Notes: a model not told the origin generated them from the letters alone. DNA of 64,000 nucleotides from Agromyces cerinus (GCF_016907835.1 NZ_JAFBCT010000001.1:1984001-2048000); one strand, 5' to 3'. Counted from the stretch's first letter, positions 28,727 to 37,293 are shown. Made by a program: numbers and translations.

Positions 28727-29590
28727 TCAGTGCTCTTCTGCGACCGCGAGCTGGATGTAGACCGCGGTGAGAAGTGCGAAGACGTACGCCTGCAGGACGG
28801 CGACGAGGACCTCGAACAGCGTGAACGCGAGGCCGAAGGCCAGCGTTCCGACACCGAGCAGGGTCCACCAGCCGCTCATCTGCACGACGAAGAACTGCGT
28901 CGCCGCGAAGAAGAGCACCAGCAGGAGGTGGCCGACGATCATGTTCATCATGAGTCGGAGCGTGAGGGTGATCGGACGGATGATGAACGTCGAGATGAAC
29001 TCGATCGGCGTGACGATGATGTACACCGGCCACGGCACACCCGAGGGGAAGAGCGAGTTCTTGAAGAAGTTCTTGGGGCTCTTCTTGACACCCGCGTAGA
29101 TGAAGGTGACGTACGCGACGATCGCGAGCACGAGCGGCACGCCGATGACGGAGGTGCCGGCGATGTTCAGGAACGGGATGACACCTGTCAGGTTCATGAA
29201 CAGGATCATGAAGAACATGGTCGTGAGGATCGGCAGGAACCGCTTGCCGTCCTTCTTGCCGAGCAGGTCGTCGGCGATGTTGACGCGCACCATGTCGAGA
29301 CCCATCTCGACGAGGCTCTGGAAGCGCCCGGGCACGATGCTCATGCGACGGGTGCCGAGCCAGAACACGAGCAGCAGCGCGATGACCGCGACGTAGCGGA
29401 CGAGGATGATGCGGTTGATCTCGAAGGGGGTGTCTTCGAAGAGCAGCGGCCCGGGGAAGAATTCGTCGATCGACGGCCCGTGGAAGCCACCATCGTCGGT
29501 TGACATCGGAACCAGCAGGTTCAGAGCGTTAGCTAGCAGCGCTTTCTCCTGTTTCGGGGCGTGGAGCTCGGCTCTCGCGGCGACGAACAT
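28727..29590 (-). CDS. atpB: F1Fo ATP synthase a subunit
   Basis: Up to 287 residues. Several membrane helices include the conserved essential-arginine helix (PITLTLRLMMNMIVGHLLL), which faces the c-ring and forms the proton half-channels. The start is uncertain: ATG 29590 has only a weak GAGG, while ATG 29506 (MSTDDGGFHG) has no site. An AGGAG at about 29540 precedes a CTG codon, so an intermediate non-ATG start is possible. It is first of the eight structural genes. Confidence 0.93.
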   Translation of the reverse strand: MFVAARAELHAPKQEKALLANALNLLVPMSTDDGGFHGPSIDEFFPGPLLFEDTPFEINRIILVRYVAVIALLLVFWLGTRRMSIVPGRFQSLVEMGLDMVRVNIADDLLGKKDGKRFLPILTTMFFMILFMNLTGVIPFLNIAGTSVIGVPLVLAIVAYVTFIYAGVKKSPKNFFKNSLFPSGVPWPVYIIVTPIEFISTFIIRPITLTLRLMMNMIVGHLLLVLFFAATQFFVVQMSGWWTLLGVGTLAFGLAFTLFEVLVAVLQAYVFALLTAVYIQLAVAEEH

Positions 29591-29643
29591 GGACCTCGGC
29601 AGCCCGTGCGCGAGCAGGGCAGAACCGTGGGGGGATCCCCATT

Positions 29644-29673
29644 ACTCTAGCAATACTTCGGGCTGTCGACGAA
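29644..29673 (-). promoter_or_regulatory. candidate promoter of the atp operon
   Basis: On the minus strand TTCGTC (29673-29668) and TAGAGT (29649-29644) are 18 bp apart, placing the start of transcription about 47 bases before ATG 29590. The region is locally A/T-rich. The preceding gene ends at 29688, so both read-through and this promoter may feed the operon. Confidence 0.4.
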
Positions 29674-29687
29674 TCGCCGAGACGGCC

Positions 29688-30164
29688 TCACTCTTCAGTC
29701 GGCGCCTTGGGCAGCTCGACGTCGCTGACGTACGGCAGGCGCGACTTCGCGACGACGATGACATCGACGGCGAGCGACGCGAGCACGCCCGCGACGAGGC
29801 TGAGGAAGAGCGCCGTCGTGTTCAGCCACTCTGCGTCGCGCAGCACCACGACGAGCACGATGAAGACGATGAACTTCAGGATCCAGCCGCCCAGCACGAT
29901 GCCGAAGAACGCTCCGACGAACAGGTCGCTCGAGGCGAAGCGGTTGGCCGCGAGGATGCTCGCCGCCGTGATGCCCATGAAGACCACGGCCATGAGCGTG
30001 CCGATGAGGGCGCCCAGCAGGCCTGGCACGCCGGCGAGCACGTAGCCGAGGATCGCGCCGACGACCAGGATCACCCCGGCGAGCACACCGCCCCAGACGA
30101 GCGCCCTTCGCAGTACGGGGTTCGAGGTCGGCGTGCGGTCGGCTTCGGGTCGTGCGTCGTTCAT
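29688..30164 (-). CDS. AtpI-like small membrane protein
   Basis: 158 residues with four predicted membrane helices (about 20-42, 46-68, 82-104, 112-134) and charged ends. Position directly before atpB and size match the actinobacterial ATP synthase protein I group, which aids assembly of the c-ring in other bacteria; sequence similarity to E. coli AtpI is not obvious by eye. ATG 30164 has TGGAG upstream and overlaps the WecA-like stop by 4 bp. Confidence 0.8.
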   Translation of the reverse strand: MNDARPEADRTPTSNPVLRRALVWGGVLAGVILVVGAILGYVLAGVPGLLGALIGTLMAVVFMGITAASILAANRFASSDLFVGAFFGIVLGGWILKFIVFIVLVVVLRDAEWLNTTALFLSLVAGVLASLAVDVIVVAKSRLPYVSDVELPKAPTEE

Positions 30165-31486
30165 CGTGCTCCAGTTTCGGGGTCGCCGGATTCTACCGAG
30201 CCGTCCTGAGCGGACGCCGGGCGGCCCCCGTCGGCTGCAGCGGCGCCGTCCTGAGCCTGTCGAAGGGATGCCTCGACGCCCGCGAGCTCGTCGAGCCCTG
30301 CGACTTCCGCTTCGGGGATCTCGTCGACCGCCACCGCCTCGGCGGCGACGGTGAGGCGCTTGCGGCGGCCGAGCGGGGCGAGCGTGATCACGGCGCAGAT
30401 GACGAAGCCGATGAACAGCGCGAGGAGCGCCCAGAGGGAGGAGATCTTGAAGTAGACCGGGAAGACGTAGGTGAGGAGGCATCCGATCGATGCGACCGCG
30501 GTCCAGCCGTAGAGGATCAGCACCGCGTGGAGGTGCGAGTGCCCCATGTCGAGCAAGCGGTGGTGGAGGTGCTTGCGGTCGGCCGAGAACGGCGACTTGC
30601 CGGCGCGCAGGCGCCGCATGACCGCGAGCCCGAAGTCGAGCAGCGGGATCACGAGCACCGCGAACGGCAGCAGGATCGGGATGAACGCCGCCACGAACTG
30701 GTTGAGACCGACGCCCGTCGGGTTCAGCTGGCCGGTGACCGCGACGGCGGAGGTCGCCATGAGGAGCCCGATGAGCAGGGCGCCGGCATCGCCCATGAAG
30801 AGCTTCGCGGGGTGCCAGTTGAGCGGCAGGAACCCGGCGCACGCGCCGACCAGGATGATGGCCACGAGCGAGGCGAGGTTGAAGTAGTTCGTCGGCGACG
30901 TCTGCTGCACGAGCAGGTACGAGTACAGGAAGAACACGCCGTTCGCGATGAGGGCGACGCCGGCGACGAGCCCGTCGAGCCCGTCGATGAAGTTCACGGC
31001 GTTCATCACGAGCACGATGACGAAGACGGTGATGATCGCGAACATCCACGACGAGCCGACCGTGATGCCGGCGATCGGCAGCGACACGATCGAGACGCCC
31101 TGCCAGGTGATGAGCCCGGCGGCGAGGAACTGGGCGGCGAGCTTCGTCGTCCAGTCGAGGTCCCAGATGTCGTCGGCGACGCCGACGATGACGATGAGGA
31201 GCGCGGCGCCGAGGATCGCGAGGATCTGGCCCGGGTTCTGGAAGACGATCGCGATGTTCGAGAACCGTGAGGAGCCGAGCGTGGAGACGAACGCCGCGGC
31301 GCCGAATGCGATGAGGATGCCGACGAACATCGCGACGCCGCCGAGGCGCGGCGTCGGCCGCGTGTGCACGTCGCGCTCGCGGATCTTCGGGTAGAGCTTG
31401 TACTTCAGGCTCAGCTTCCAGACGATGATCGATCCGCCGAAGGTGACGAGCGCCGTCAGCAGGGCGATGGCCAGGAAGAGGGTCAT
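30161..31486 (-). CDS. WecA/TagO-type undecaprenyl-phosphate sugar-1-phosphate transferase
   Basis: 441 residues with about eleven membrane helices. It carries the polyprenyl-phosphate transferase motifs VADDIWD, NFIDGLDGL, MGDAG and the cytoplasmic HLHHRL loop. It should transfer GlcNAc-1-phosphate (or a related sugar phosphate) to undecaprenyl phosphate, the first step of wall polymer synthesis. The last 45 or so residues are a hydrophilic Ala/Gly/Asp tail partly encoded by a dispersed palindromic repeat. It overlaps the upstream threonylcarbamoyl-AMP synthase gene and the downstream AtpI-like gene by 4 bp each. Confidence 0.93.
   Translation of the reverse strand: MTLFLAIALLTALVTFGGSIIVWKLSLKYKLYPKIRERDVHTRPTPRLGGVAMFVGILIAFGAAAFVSTLGSSRFSNIAIVFQNPGQILAILGAALLIVIVGVADDIWDLDWTTKLAAQFLAAGLITWQGVSIVSLPIAGITVGSSWMFAIITVFVIVLVMNAVNFIDGLDGLVAGVALIANGVFFLYSYLLVQQTSPTNYFNLASLVAIILVGACAGFLPLNWHPAKLFMGDAGALLIGLLMATSAVAVTGQLNPTGVGLNQFVAAFIPILLPFAVLVIPLLDFGLAVMRRLRAGKSPFSADRKHLHHRLLDMGHSHLHAVLILYGWTAVASIGCLLTYVFPVYFKISSLWALLALFIGFVICAVITLAPLGRRKRLTVAAEAVAVDEIPEAEVAGLDELAGVEASLRQAQDGAAAADGGRPASAQDGSVESGDPETGAR
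30237..30272. repeat. dispersed palindromic repeat, copy inside the WecA-like gene
   Basis: 36 bases identical to 32392-32427, with the core GAGCCTGTCGAA. It is read through as part of the C-terminal tail (SLRQAQDG...). A shorter fragment of the same sequence (GCCGTCCTGAG) occurs just beside it at 30210-30220. Confidence 0.85.
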
Positions 31487-32346
31487 GAGGCGGCAGCGTC
31501 CCCGTCGTCGGCGGAGGTCGCGGGCTCGGCGGAGGTCGCGGGCTCGGCAGCGGAGGCCGCTGGCCCCGCCTCGGCCGGCTGTTCGGCGGCGGTTGCTGCG
31601 GGTGCGACGGGCTCAGGCTCAGGCTCTGCCTCGAGGGCGGGCTCCGCCGCGCGCTCGGGCTCGAGGAGGTCCTCCCCCACGACGGCCGCGATGCGCTCCC
31701 GCGAGATCACTCCGGCGCGCACGATGCGGAGCCGTCCGCCTTCGCGGGCGAGGCCCGTCGCATCGACGATGGTCGAGGAGGTGTCGCCCTCGCGTTCGCC
31801 GATGGCCTCGTACGAGCCGCCGGCCGGGCCGCCGTCGAGGTAGACGCTGACCGCGTCGCCGAGCATCTCCGAGGCGTCCGCCGCCGTGGTGGCGGACGGC
31901 TCGCCCGAGAGGTTCGCCGACGACACCGCGAGCGGACCCGTCTCGGCGAGGAGTTCGAGGGCGATGGGGTTCGCCGGCATGCGGAGCGCGACCGTGCCGC
32001 GCGTCTCGCCGAGGTCCCACTGCAGCGAGGGCTGCGCGTGCAGGATGACGGTCAGCCCCCCGGGCCAGAACTCGCCGACGAGCTCGCGCACGGCCGGCGG
32101 CACCTCGCTCGCGAGGGCGTCGAGGGTCGGGATGCCGGGGATGAGCACGGGAGGGGGCGACGTGCGGTCGCGCCCCTTCGCGTCGAGCAGCCGGGAGACG
32201 GCCTTCGGGGCGAACGCGTCGGCCGCGACCCCGTAGACCGTGTCGGTGGGGATGACGACGAGCTCTCCGCGCCCGATGGCGCTTCGAGCGAGGCGCATGC
32301 CGGTGAGGAGCTCTGAGTCGACCGAACAGTCGTAGATGGCAGTCAT
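31483..32346 (-). CDS. L-threonylcarbamoyladenylate synthase (Sua5/YrdC/YwlC)
   Basis: 287 residues. The YrdC-fold core (about 1-205) carries PTDTVYGVAADAF, AKGRDRTSPPP and SSANLSG, the nucleotide and threonine sites. It makes threonylcarbamoyl-AMP for t6A37 in tRNA. The C-terminal 55 residues are a disordered Ala/Glu/Pro tail with a tandem 18-bp duplication, not the Sua5 domain. ATG 32346. It follows prmC in most actinobacteria; here an ABC exporter and TetR gene intervene. Confidence 0.93.
   Translation of the reverse strand: MTAIYDCSVDSELLTGMRLARSAIGRGELVVIPTDTVYGVAADAFAPKAVSRLLDAKGRDRTSPPPVLIPGIPTLDALASEVPPAVRELVGEFWPGGLTVILHAQPSLQWDLGETRGTVALRMPANPIALELLAETGPLAVSSANLSGEPSATTAADASEMLGDAVSVYLDGGPAGGSYEAIGEREGDTSSTIVDATGLAREGGRLRIVRAGVISRERIAAVVGEDLLEPERAAEPALEAEPEPEPVAPAATAAEQPAEAGPAASAAEPATSAEPATSADDGDAAAS
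31511..31546. repeat. tandem 18-bp duplication in the threonylcarbamoyl-AMP synthase tail
   Basis: Two identical 18-bp units (31511-31528 and 31529-31546) encode a repeated EPATSA in the low-complexity C-terminus. Confidence 0.8.
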
Positions 32347-32391
32347 GACCTGCCGATTCTAGACCAGCGCCCCGATGCGGAACCTCGACGG

Positions 32392-32475
32392 GCAGCGGCG
32401 CCGTCCTGAGCCTGTCGAAGGGATGCCGCGGCGCAGGCGTGCGCCGCGGCATCCGCTGCCGTTCGACGGGCTCAG
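32392..32475. repeat. nested palindromic repeat element next to the ABC-2 permease
   Basis: The left arm 32392-32427 is identical to the copy at 30237-30272. An inner perfect 15-bp hairpin spans 32421-32454 with a 4-base loop. An outer imperfect inverted pair (32406-32420 with 32461-32475) encloses it, and the permease stop codon lies inside the right arm. As RNA it would make a very strong stem-loop after the permease gene, so it may act as a terminator on the minus strand. Confidence 0.8.
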
Positions 32476-33323
32476 CGGCGGCCCGCCCTGCGACGGAACA
32501 GCCAGCCGCCCCAGACGACCGAGACCACGACGATGCCGACGCACCAGCCGATCGCCCACCATGCCGAGTCGCCGATCGGCGTACCCATGAGCAGGCCGCG
32601 GATCGTCTCGATGACCGGGGTGATCGGCTGGTTCTCGGCGATCCACTGCAGCCATTCGGGCATCGTCTCGACGGGCACGAACGCGCTCGAGAGGTAGGGC
32701 AGGAACAGCAGGATGAAACCGTAGCCGCTCGCCGCCTCGGGGCTCGACGCCGCAAGGCCGATCGCCGCGAAGAGGTAGGTGATCGCGAGGATGTAGAGGG
32801 CCACGAGGCCGAACACGGCGAGCCACTCGAGCGGCGTCGCGCTCGGCCGGAAGCCCACGAGGAGCGCCACCGCGATGACGACCCCCGTCGCCACGAGGTT
32901 GCGGGCGAGGCTCGCCACCACGTGCCCGGTGGTGACGGCGCCGCTCCGCAGCGGCATGGTGCGGAAGCGGTCGATGATGCCCGTCGTCATGTCGCGGGAG
33001 ACCGAGATAGCCGTCGACGACGCGCCGAACCCCGCGCAGAGCAGGATGATGCCGGGCACGACGTAGTCGACGTAGCCGCCCGACGGGTCGATGGCGTTGC
33101 CGAAGATGAAGGTGAACATCAGCATGAGCATCGTCGGCAGCAGTACCGCCATGAGCATGGCGTCGATGTCGCGCACCGAGTGGCGGAAGCTGCGCGCGAT
33201 GAACGTCGACTCGGCCGTGAAGGGGCCGAGCTTCGCTCGGGCGGGCGCGGGGGCGATGCCGGCGCCCGCACCCCTCGAGGCGGATGTCGTGGTGGCGGTC
33301 GTCAGGGTGGTCATGATGGTCAC
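32472..33323 (-). CDS. ABC-2 type transporter permease
   Basis: 283 residues with six membrane helices after a cytoplasmic N-terminus of about 55 residues. The ABC-2 signature region (DRFRTMPLRSGAV-type loop, and PxxPVIETIRGLLMG near the end) matches daunorubicin-type (DrrB) exporters. The GTG start at 33323 overlaps the ATPase stop (GTGA); ATG 33314 is an alternative. With its ATPase it likely exports a lipophilic compound or drug. It ends within a palindromic repeat. Confidence 0.92.
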   Translation of the reverse strand: MTIMTTLTTATTTSASRGAGAGIAPAPARAKLGPFTAESTFIARSFRHSVRDIDAMLMAVLLPTMLMLMFTFIFGNAIDPSGGYVDYVVPGIILLCAGFGASSTAISVSRDMTTGIIDRFRTMPLRSGAVTTGHVVASLARNLVATGVVIAVALLVGFRPSATPLEWLAVFGLVALYILAITYLFAAIGLAASSPEAASGYGFILLFLPYLSSAFVPVETMPEWLQWIAENQPITPVIETIRGLLMGTPIGDSAWWAIGWCVGIVVVSVVWGGWLFRRRAGRR

Positions 33324-34228
33324 TTCGATTCGATGAGGTCGGGGGCGGATGCCGCTGCGCCTGCAGTGATCGCGAGGAACACGTCGTCGAGGCTCGGGCG
33401 GCGGATGGACACCTGCGACCCCTCGGCGGCGGAGACCGGCGAGTGGTCGAGCAGGTCGATGGCGGCGCGCAGTCCGTGCACGCTGCCGTCGGTCGGCAGT
33501 TCGAGCAGCAGCTCGCCGTCGGCGCCGCGGAGTTCGACGACATCGCCGCCGATGCGCGCCTTCAGCTCGTCGGCGGTGCCCTCTGCGGCGATGCGGCCCC
33601 GGTCGAGCACGGCGATGCGGTCGGCGAGCCGGTCGGCCTCCTCGAGGTACTGCGTCGTGAGGAAGACCGTCGTGCCGGCCTCGGTCAGCGAGCGGATGAC
33701 GTTCCAGAGCTCCTGGCGGCTGCGCGTGTCGAGGCCGGTGGTCGGCTCGTCGAGGAACAGGATCGGCACGTCGACGACGAGGCTGAGGGCGAGGTCGAGA
33801 CGTCGGCGCATGCCGCCCGAGTACGTGCCGAGGCGTCGGCGCGCGGCATCCGTCAGATCGAACCGTTCGAGCAGCTCGGCGGCGCGATCCCGTGCCTGCT
33901 GGCGGCCGAGACCCGAGAGCCGGCCCATCATGACGAGGTTCTCGGTGCCGGTGAGCACCTCGTCGACGGCCGCCGACTGGCCGGTGAGGGCGATGCGCTG
34001 CTTCACCTCCTCGGGTGACGCTGCGACGTCGAATCCCGCGACCCGCGCGATGCCGGCATCGGGCTTCACGAGCGTCGTGAGGATGTTGATGGTGGTCGTC
34101 TTGCCGGCGCCGTTCGGGCCGAGCAGGGCGAACACCGAGCCCGCGGGCACGCTGAGGTCGAGGCCGGCGAGCACTTCGGTCGCCCCGAACCGCTTCCTGA
34201 GCCCGTGCGTGTCGATCGCGACTGACAT
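33320..34228 (-). CDS. ABC-2 exporter ATP-binding protein (DrrA-like)
   Basis: 302 residues from ATG 34228 with an AGGAGAG site; a longer in-frame ATG at 34297 lies in the operator region and is rejected. Walker A GPNGAGKTT, signature YSGGMRRRL, Walker B ILFLDEPT and the TTQYLEEAD switch region are present, plus the C-terminal DrrA extension. Its operator region is shared with the divergent TetR gene, so induction by the exported compound is likely. Confidence 0.94.
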   Translation of the reverse strand: MSVAIDTHGLRKRFGATEVLAGLDLSVPAGSVFALLGPNGAGKTTTINILTTLVKPDAGIARVAGFDVAASPEEVKQRIALTGQSAAVDEVLTGTENLVMMGRLSGLGRQQARDRAAELLERFDLTDAARRRLGTYSGGMRRRLDLALSLVVDVPILFLDEPTTGLDTRSRQELWNVIRSLTEAGTTVFLTTQYLEEADRLADRIAVLDRGRIAAEGTADELKARIGGDVVELRGADGELLLELPTDGSVHGLRAAIDLLDHSPVSAAEGSQVSIRRPSLDDVFLAITAGAAASAPDLIESK

Positions 34229-34281
34229 GGATCTCTCCTGTTCTCTCGTCTGCGGCCCATGCTTATGCGTATGGCGCAAAC

Positions 34282-34316
34282 TGTTTACGTGATGCACTGT
34301 TGTTTAAGTAATACAC
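34282..34316. promoter_or_regulatory. tandem operator-like repeats between TetR gene and exporter
   Basis: Two 16-bp direct repeats, 34282-34297 (TGTTTACGTGATGCAC) and 34301-34316 (TGTTTAAGTAATACAC), match at 13 of 16 positions and are 19 bp apart. Each is roughly palindromic (TGT...ACA). They lie in the only A/T-rich stretch of the intergenic region and overlap the -35 of the TetR promoter, as expected for sites of the divergent regulator. Confidence 0.6.
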
Positions 34317-34327
34317 AGTTCTAGACT
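34300..34327 (+). promoter_or_regulatory. candidate promoter of the TetR gene
   Basis: TTGTTT (34300-34305) and TAGACT (34322-34327) with a 16-bp spacer; transcription would start about 26 bases before GTG 34360. The -35 lies within the second operator-like repeat, consistent with autorepression. Confidence 0.5.
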
Positions 34328-34359
34328 GTCGTCAACACCTTCTCGAGAACGGACCCCCT

Positions 34360-35367
34360 GTGAGCCCTGAGCGTGTGAGCCCCGAGCGACGCGATCCCGA
34401 ACTCCCCCGAGGGGTGGCCCTCGCGTGGGGCGTCGCGGCGAACCCGCAACGCGGGCCCAAGCGGGAGCTCTCGATCGAGCGCATCGTCGACGCCGCCATC
34501 GAGATCGCCGACGCCGAGGGCATCGGGGCGGTGTCGATGAGCCGGGTCGCCGCGTCGCTCGGCTTCACGACGATGTCGCTCTACCGGTACGTGACCAGCA
34601 AGGACGACCTGATCCTGCTCATGCAGGAGGGTGCGGTCACGCCGCCCGTGCCCGACGAGACGGTCGAACGCGGATGGCGCGCCGGCGTCACTGCGTGGGT
34701 GCTCGCGATGCGCGCCGCCTACCGCGAGCACCCCTGGCTCGTCGACATCCCGATCTCGGGTGCGCCGATCACGCCCAACAGCCTGCTCATCGTCGACTGG
34801 TTCCTGCGCGAGGTGCGCGCACTCCCCCTCAGCGACGGCGAGAAGATGTCGACCCTGCTGCTGCTCACGAGCTACGCGCGCGCCACCGGCGCGCAGGAAC
34901 GCGACATCGGCGCCGCCGCAGCAGCAGCGGCAGACCCGGCGGATGTCACCGGTGCGAACTACTTCGAGGCGCTCGCCGAGCTCGTGACCCCCGAACGGTT
35001 CCCATACCTGAGCCCGCTCCTCGCCGCAGGCGGCTACGTGGCGGAACCCGGCACCGACCCCGACGACAGCGACGACGACTTCTCATTCGGGCTGCAGCGC
35101 ATCCTCGACGGCATCGAGTACCACGTGGGCCGGGTCGATTCGGGCGCCGGCGCCGTCGCCGCGGAGCCGCTGCCTCCCGCGCTCGAACTGCCCCGCGACA
35201 AGCAGGTGCGCGAGGCGGCGAAGGCCCGACGCGAGGCCGAGAAGGCGTTGCGCGAGGCGCAGAAGCGCGAACGCGAGGCGATCAAGCACGCGCTCGAACG
35301 CGAGAAGCACGCGCTCGAGCGTGAGCAGCTCGCTCGCGAGAAGGCGGAGCGGGCGAAGAAGGAGTAG
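34360..35367 (+). CDS. TetR/AcrR family regulator with a charged helical tail
   Basis: 335 residues, longer than the usual 190-240. The helix-turn-helix (about 40-85: IERIVDAAIEIA then SMSRVAASLGFTTMSLYRYV) is typical, and the middle is a TetR_C_1-like ligand domain. The last 70 residues are an almost continuous Glu/Lys/Arg/Ala helix (REAEKALREAQK, then ALEREKHALEREQ repeats), suggesting a single long helix or coiled coil. GTG 34360 has a GGA seven bases upstream; GTG 34375 is an alternative. Divergent from the ABC-2 exporter, which it probably represses. Confidence 0.92.
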   Translation: MSPERVSPERRDPELPRGVALAWGVAANPQRGPKRELSIERIVDAAIEIADAEGIGAVSMSRVAASLGFTTMSLYRYVTSKDDLILLMQEGAVTPPVPDETVERGWRAGVTAWVLAMRAAYREHPWLVDIPISGAPITPNSLLIVDWFLREVRALPLSDGEKMSTLLLLTSYARATGAQERDIGAAAAAAADPADVTGANYFEALAELVTPERFPYLSPLLAAGGYVAEPGTDPDDSDDDFSFGLQRILDGIEYHVGRVDSGAGAVAAEPLPPALELPRDKQVREAAKARREAEKALREAQKREREAIKHALEREKHALEREQLAREKAERAKKE

Positions 35368-35378
35368 CGCCCGGGCGC

Positions 35379-36263
35379 TCAGCGCACCGCCGAAGTCGCC
35401 CGATCGCGGGTCGTGAGGTCGCGGTGGTGCGCGATCGCCCGCCAGCCGTCGGCGGCGAGGATCGCGGCGATCGCCGCCGACTGCTCCTCGCCGTGTTCGA
35501 TCACGAGCGCGCCGCCCGGACGCAGCAGGGCGAGCGCGCGCCGGGAGAGCACGCGAACCACATCGAGCCCGTCGGCGCCGCCGTAGAGCGCCAGCTCGGG
35601 GTCGTGGAGGCGCACCTCGGGGTCGCGCGGCATGTCGCGGAGCGGCACATACGGCGGGTTCGAGACCACGACCGCCACCCGGCCATCGAGTTCGGGCAGG
35701 GCGTCGGCGAGGTCGCCGAAGACGAGCTCGAGATTCGGGGCGGCCACCTCGGCGACGTTGCGCCGCGTCCACACGAATGCCTCGGGCGACTTCTCGACCG
35801 CCCACACCCTCGCGTGCGGCACCTCCGTCGCGAGCGCGAGCGCGATGGCGCCGCTGCCCGTGCCGAGGTCGACGCCGATCGGCTCGGGCTCGGCTGCGGA
35901 GGTGAGCGCGTCGATCGCGAGCTGGGCGACCTGCTCGGTCTCGGGTCGCGGCACGAAGACACCCGGGCCGACCTGCAGATCGAGGTTGCGGAACGCCGCA
36001 CGACCCGTGATGTGCTGCAGCGGCTCACGCAGGGCACGACGCCCGACGAGCGAGGCGAGTGCCGCGGCATCCGCTTCGCCGACCACGGCGCCGACCACTA
36101 TGCGCGCCTGCACGGCGCCGCGCGAGAGGCCGAGCACGTGTCCGATCAGGAGGTCGGCATCGACCTCGGGATCGGGGACGCCGGCGGAGGCGAGTGTCGA
36201 CACCGTCTCGTCTCGGAGCTCGCGCAGGGATCGCGCTCGGGCATCGGGGGTCGTCGTATCCAC
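35379..36263 (-). CDS. prmC: release factor glutamine methyltransferase
   Basis: 294 residues from GTG 36263. It methylates the Gln of the GGQ motif in release factors. The N-terminal helical domain is followed by the SAM-binding domain with LGTGSGAIALAL and the catalytic SNPPYVP motif. No ribosome site is seen; TACATT lies seven bases before the GTG, so a leaderless mRNA is possible. It is not adjacent to prfA as in most actinobacteria; cysK and cysE intervene. Confidence 0.94.
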   Translation of the reverse strand: MDTTTPDARARSLRELRDETVSTLASAGVPDPEVDADLLIGHVLGLSRGAVQARIVVGAVVGEADAAALASLVGRRALREPLQHITGRAAFRNLDLQVGPGVFVPRPETEQVAQLAIDALTSAAEPEPIGVDLGTGSGAIALALATEVPHARVWAVEKSPEAFVWTRRNVAEVAAPNLELVFGDLADALPELDGRVAVVVSNPPYVPLRDMPRDPEVRLHDPELALYGGADGLDVVRVLSRRALALLRPGGALVIEHGEEQSAAIAAILAADGWRAIAHHRDLTTRDRATSAVR

Positions 36264-36349
36264 GCAATGGAATGTAACGCACTCGCCTCCACGGGAGCCG
36301 AAGCCTAGGCTGAGGCCGTCGTCCACCACCTGACCCGAGAGGCAAGCCC

Positions 36350-37285
36350 ATGGCGCAGATCTACGAGAACATCACCGAGGTCGTCGGTCGCACTCCGCTC
36401 GTGCGTCTCAATCGCCTGACCGAGGGCGCGGGCGCAACGGTGCTCGCCAAGCTCGAGTTCTACAACCCCGCCGCGAGCGTCAAGGACCGCATCGGCGTCG
36501 CCATCATCGACGCGGCCGAGAAGTCGGGTGAGCTGACCCCGGGCGGCACCATCGTCGAGGGCACGAGCGGCAACACCGGCATCGCGCTCGCCCTCGTCGG
36601 CGCTGCTCGCGGCTACCGCGTGATCCTCACCATGCCCGACACGATGAGCGTCGAGCGTCGCGTGCTGCTGCGTGCCTACGGCGCCGAGATCGTGCTCACC
36701 CCCGGCTCCGAGGGAATGAAGGGCGCGGTCGCGAAGGCCAACGAGATCGTCGAGGCCACGCCCGGCGCGATCCTCGCGCGCCAGTTCGAGAACGAGGCGA
36801 ACCCGGCGATCCACTACGCGACGACCGGCCCCGAGATCTGGGCCGACACCGACGGCGGCGTCGACATCCTCGTCTCCGGCATCGGCACGGGCGGCACCAT
36901 CACGGGCGCCGGCCGCTACCTCAAGGAGCAGAAGCCGGGCCTCGCGGTCGTCGCCGTCGAGCCGGCCGACTCCCCCATCCTCACGCAGGGCACCCCCGGC
37001 CCCCACAAGATCCAGGGCCTCGGCGCCAACTTCGTGCCCGACGTGCTCGACCGCGAGGTCTACGACGAGGTCATCGACGTCGCCACGAGCGACGCCATCG
37101 CGACCGCACGCGCCCTCGCGACCGACGAGGCGATCCTCGGCGGCATCTCCTCGGGCGCAGCCGTCTGGGCCGCCCTCGAGGTCGCGAAGCGCCCCGAGAA
37201 CGACGGCAAGACCATCGTCGTCATCGTGCCCGACTTCGGCGAGCGGTACGTCTCGACCGTGCTCTACGAAGACCTGCGCGACTGA
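36350..37285 (+). CDS. cysK: O-acetylserine sulfhydrylase A (cysteine synthase)
   Basis: 311 residues. It makes cysteine from O-acetylserine and sulfide. The PLP lysine is Lys45 in [11 protein letters not shown]; the [10 protein letters not shown] substrate loop and the glycine-rich [10 protein letters not shown] phosphate loop are conserved. ATG 36350 with GAGAGG upstream. It is divergent from prmC and 88 bp before cysE; a strong hairpin lies between the two. Confidence 0.97.
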   Translation: MAQIYENITEVVGRTPLVRLNRLTEGAGATVLAKLEFYNPAASVKDRIGVAIIDAAEKSGELTPGGTIVEGTSGNTGIALALVGAARGYRVILTMPDTMSVERRVLLRAYGAEIVLTPGSEGMKGAVAKANEIVEATPGAILARQFENEANPAIHYATTGPEIWADTDGGVDILVSGIGTGGTITGAGRYLKEQKPGLAVVAVEPADSPILTQGTPGPHKIQGLGANFVPDVLDREVYDEVIDVATSDAIATARALATDEAILGGISSGAAVWAALEVAKRPENDGKTIVVIVPDFGERYVSTVLYEDLRD

Positions 37286-37293
37286 GCGACCGC

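Noticed and set aside
35366-35379. Palindrome AGCGCCCGGGCGCT between the TetR and prmC ends
   Set aside because: It has no loop and only seven pairs, overlaps both stop codons, and could be chance in GC-rich DNA.
36264-36349. Riboswitch in front of cysK
   Set aside because: The 86-bp divergent gap has no recognisable SAM, T-box or other riboswitch pattern.
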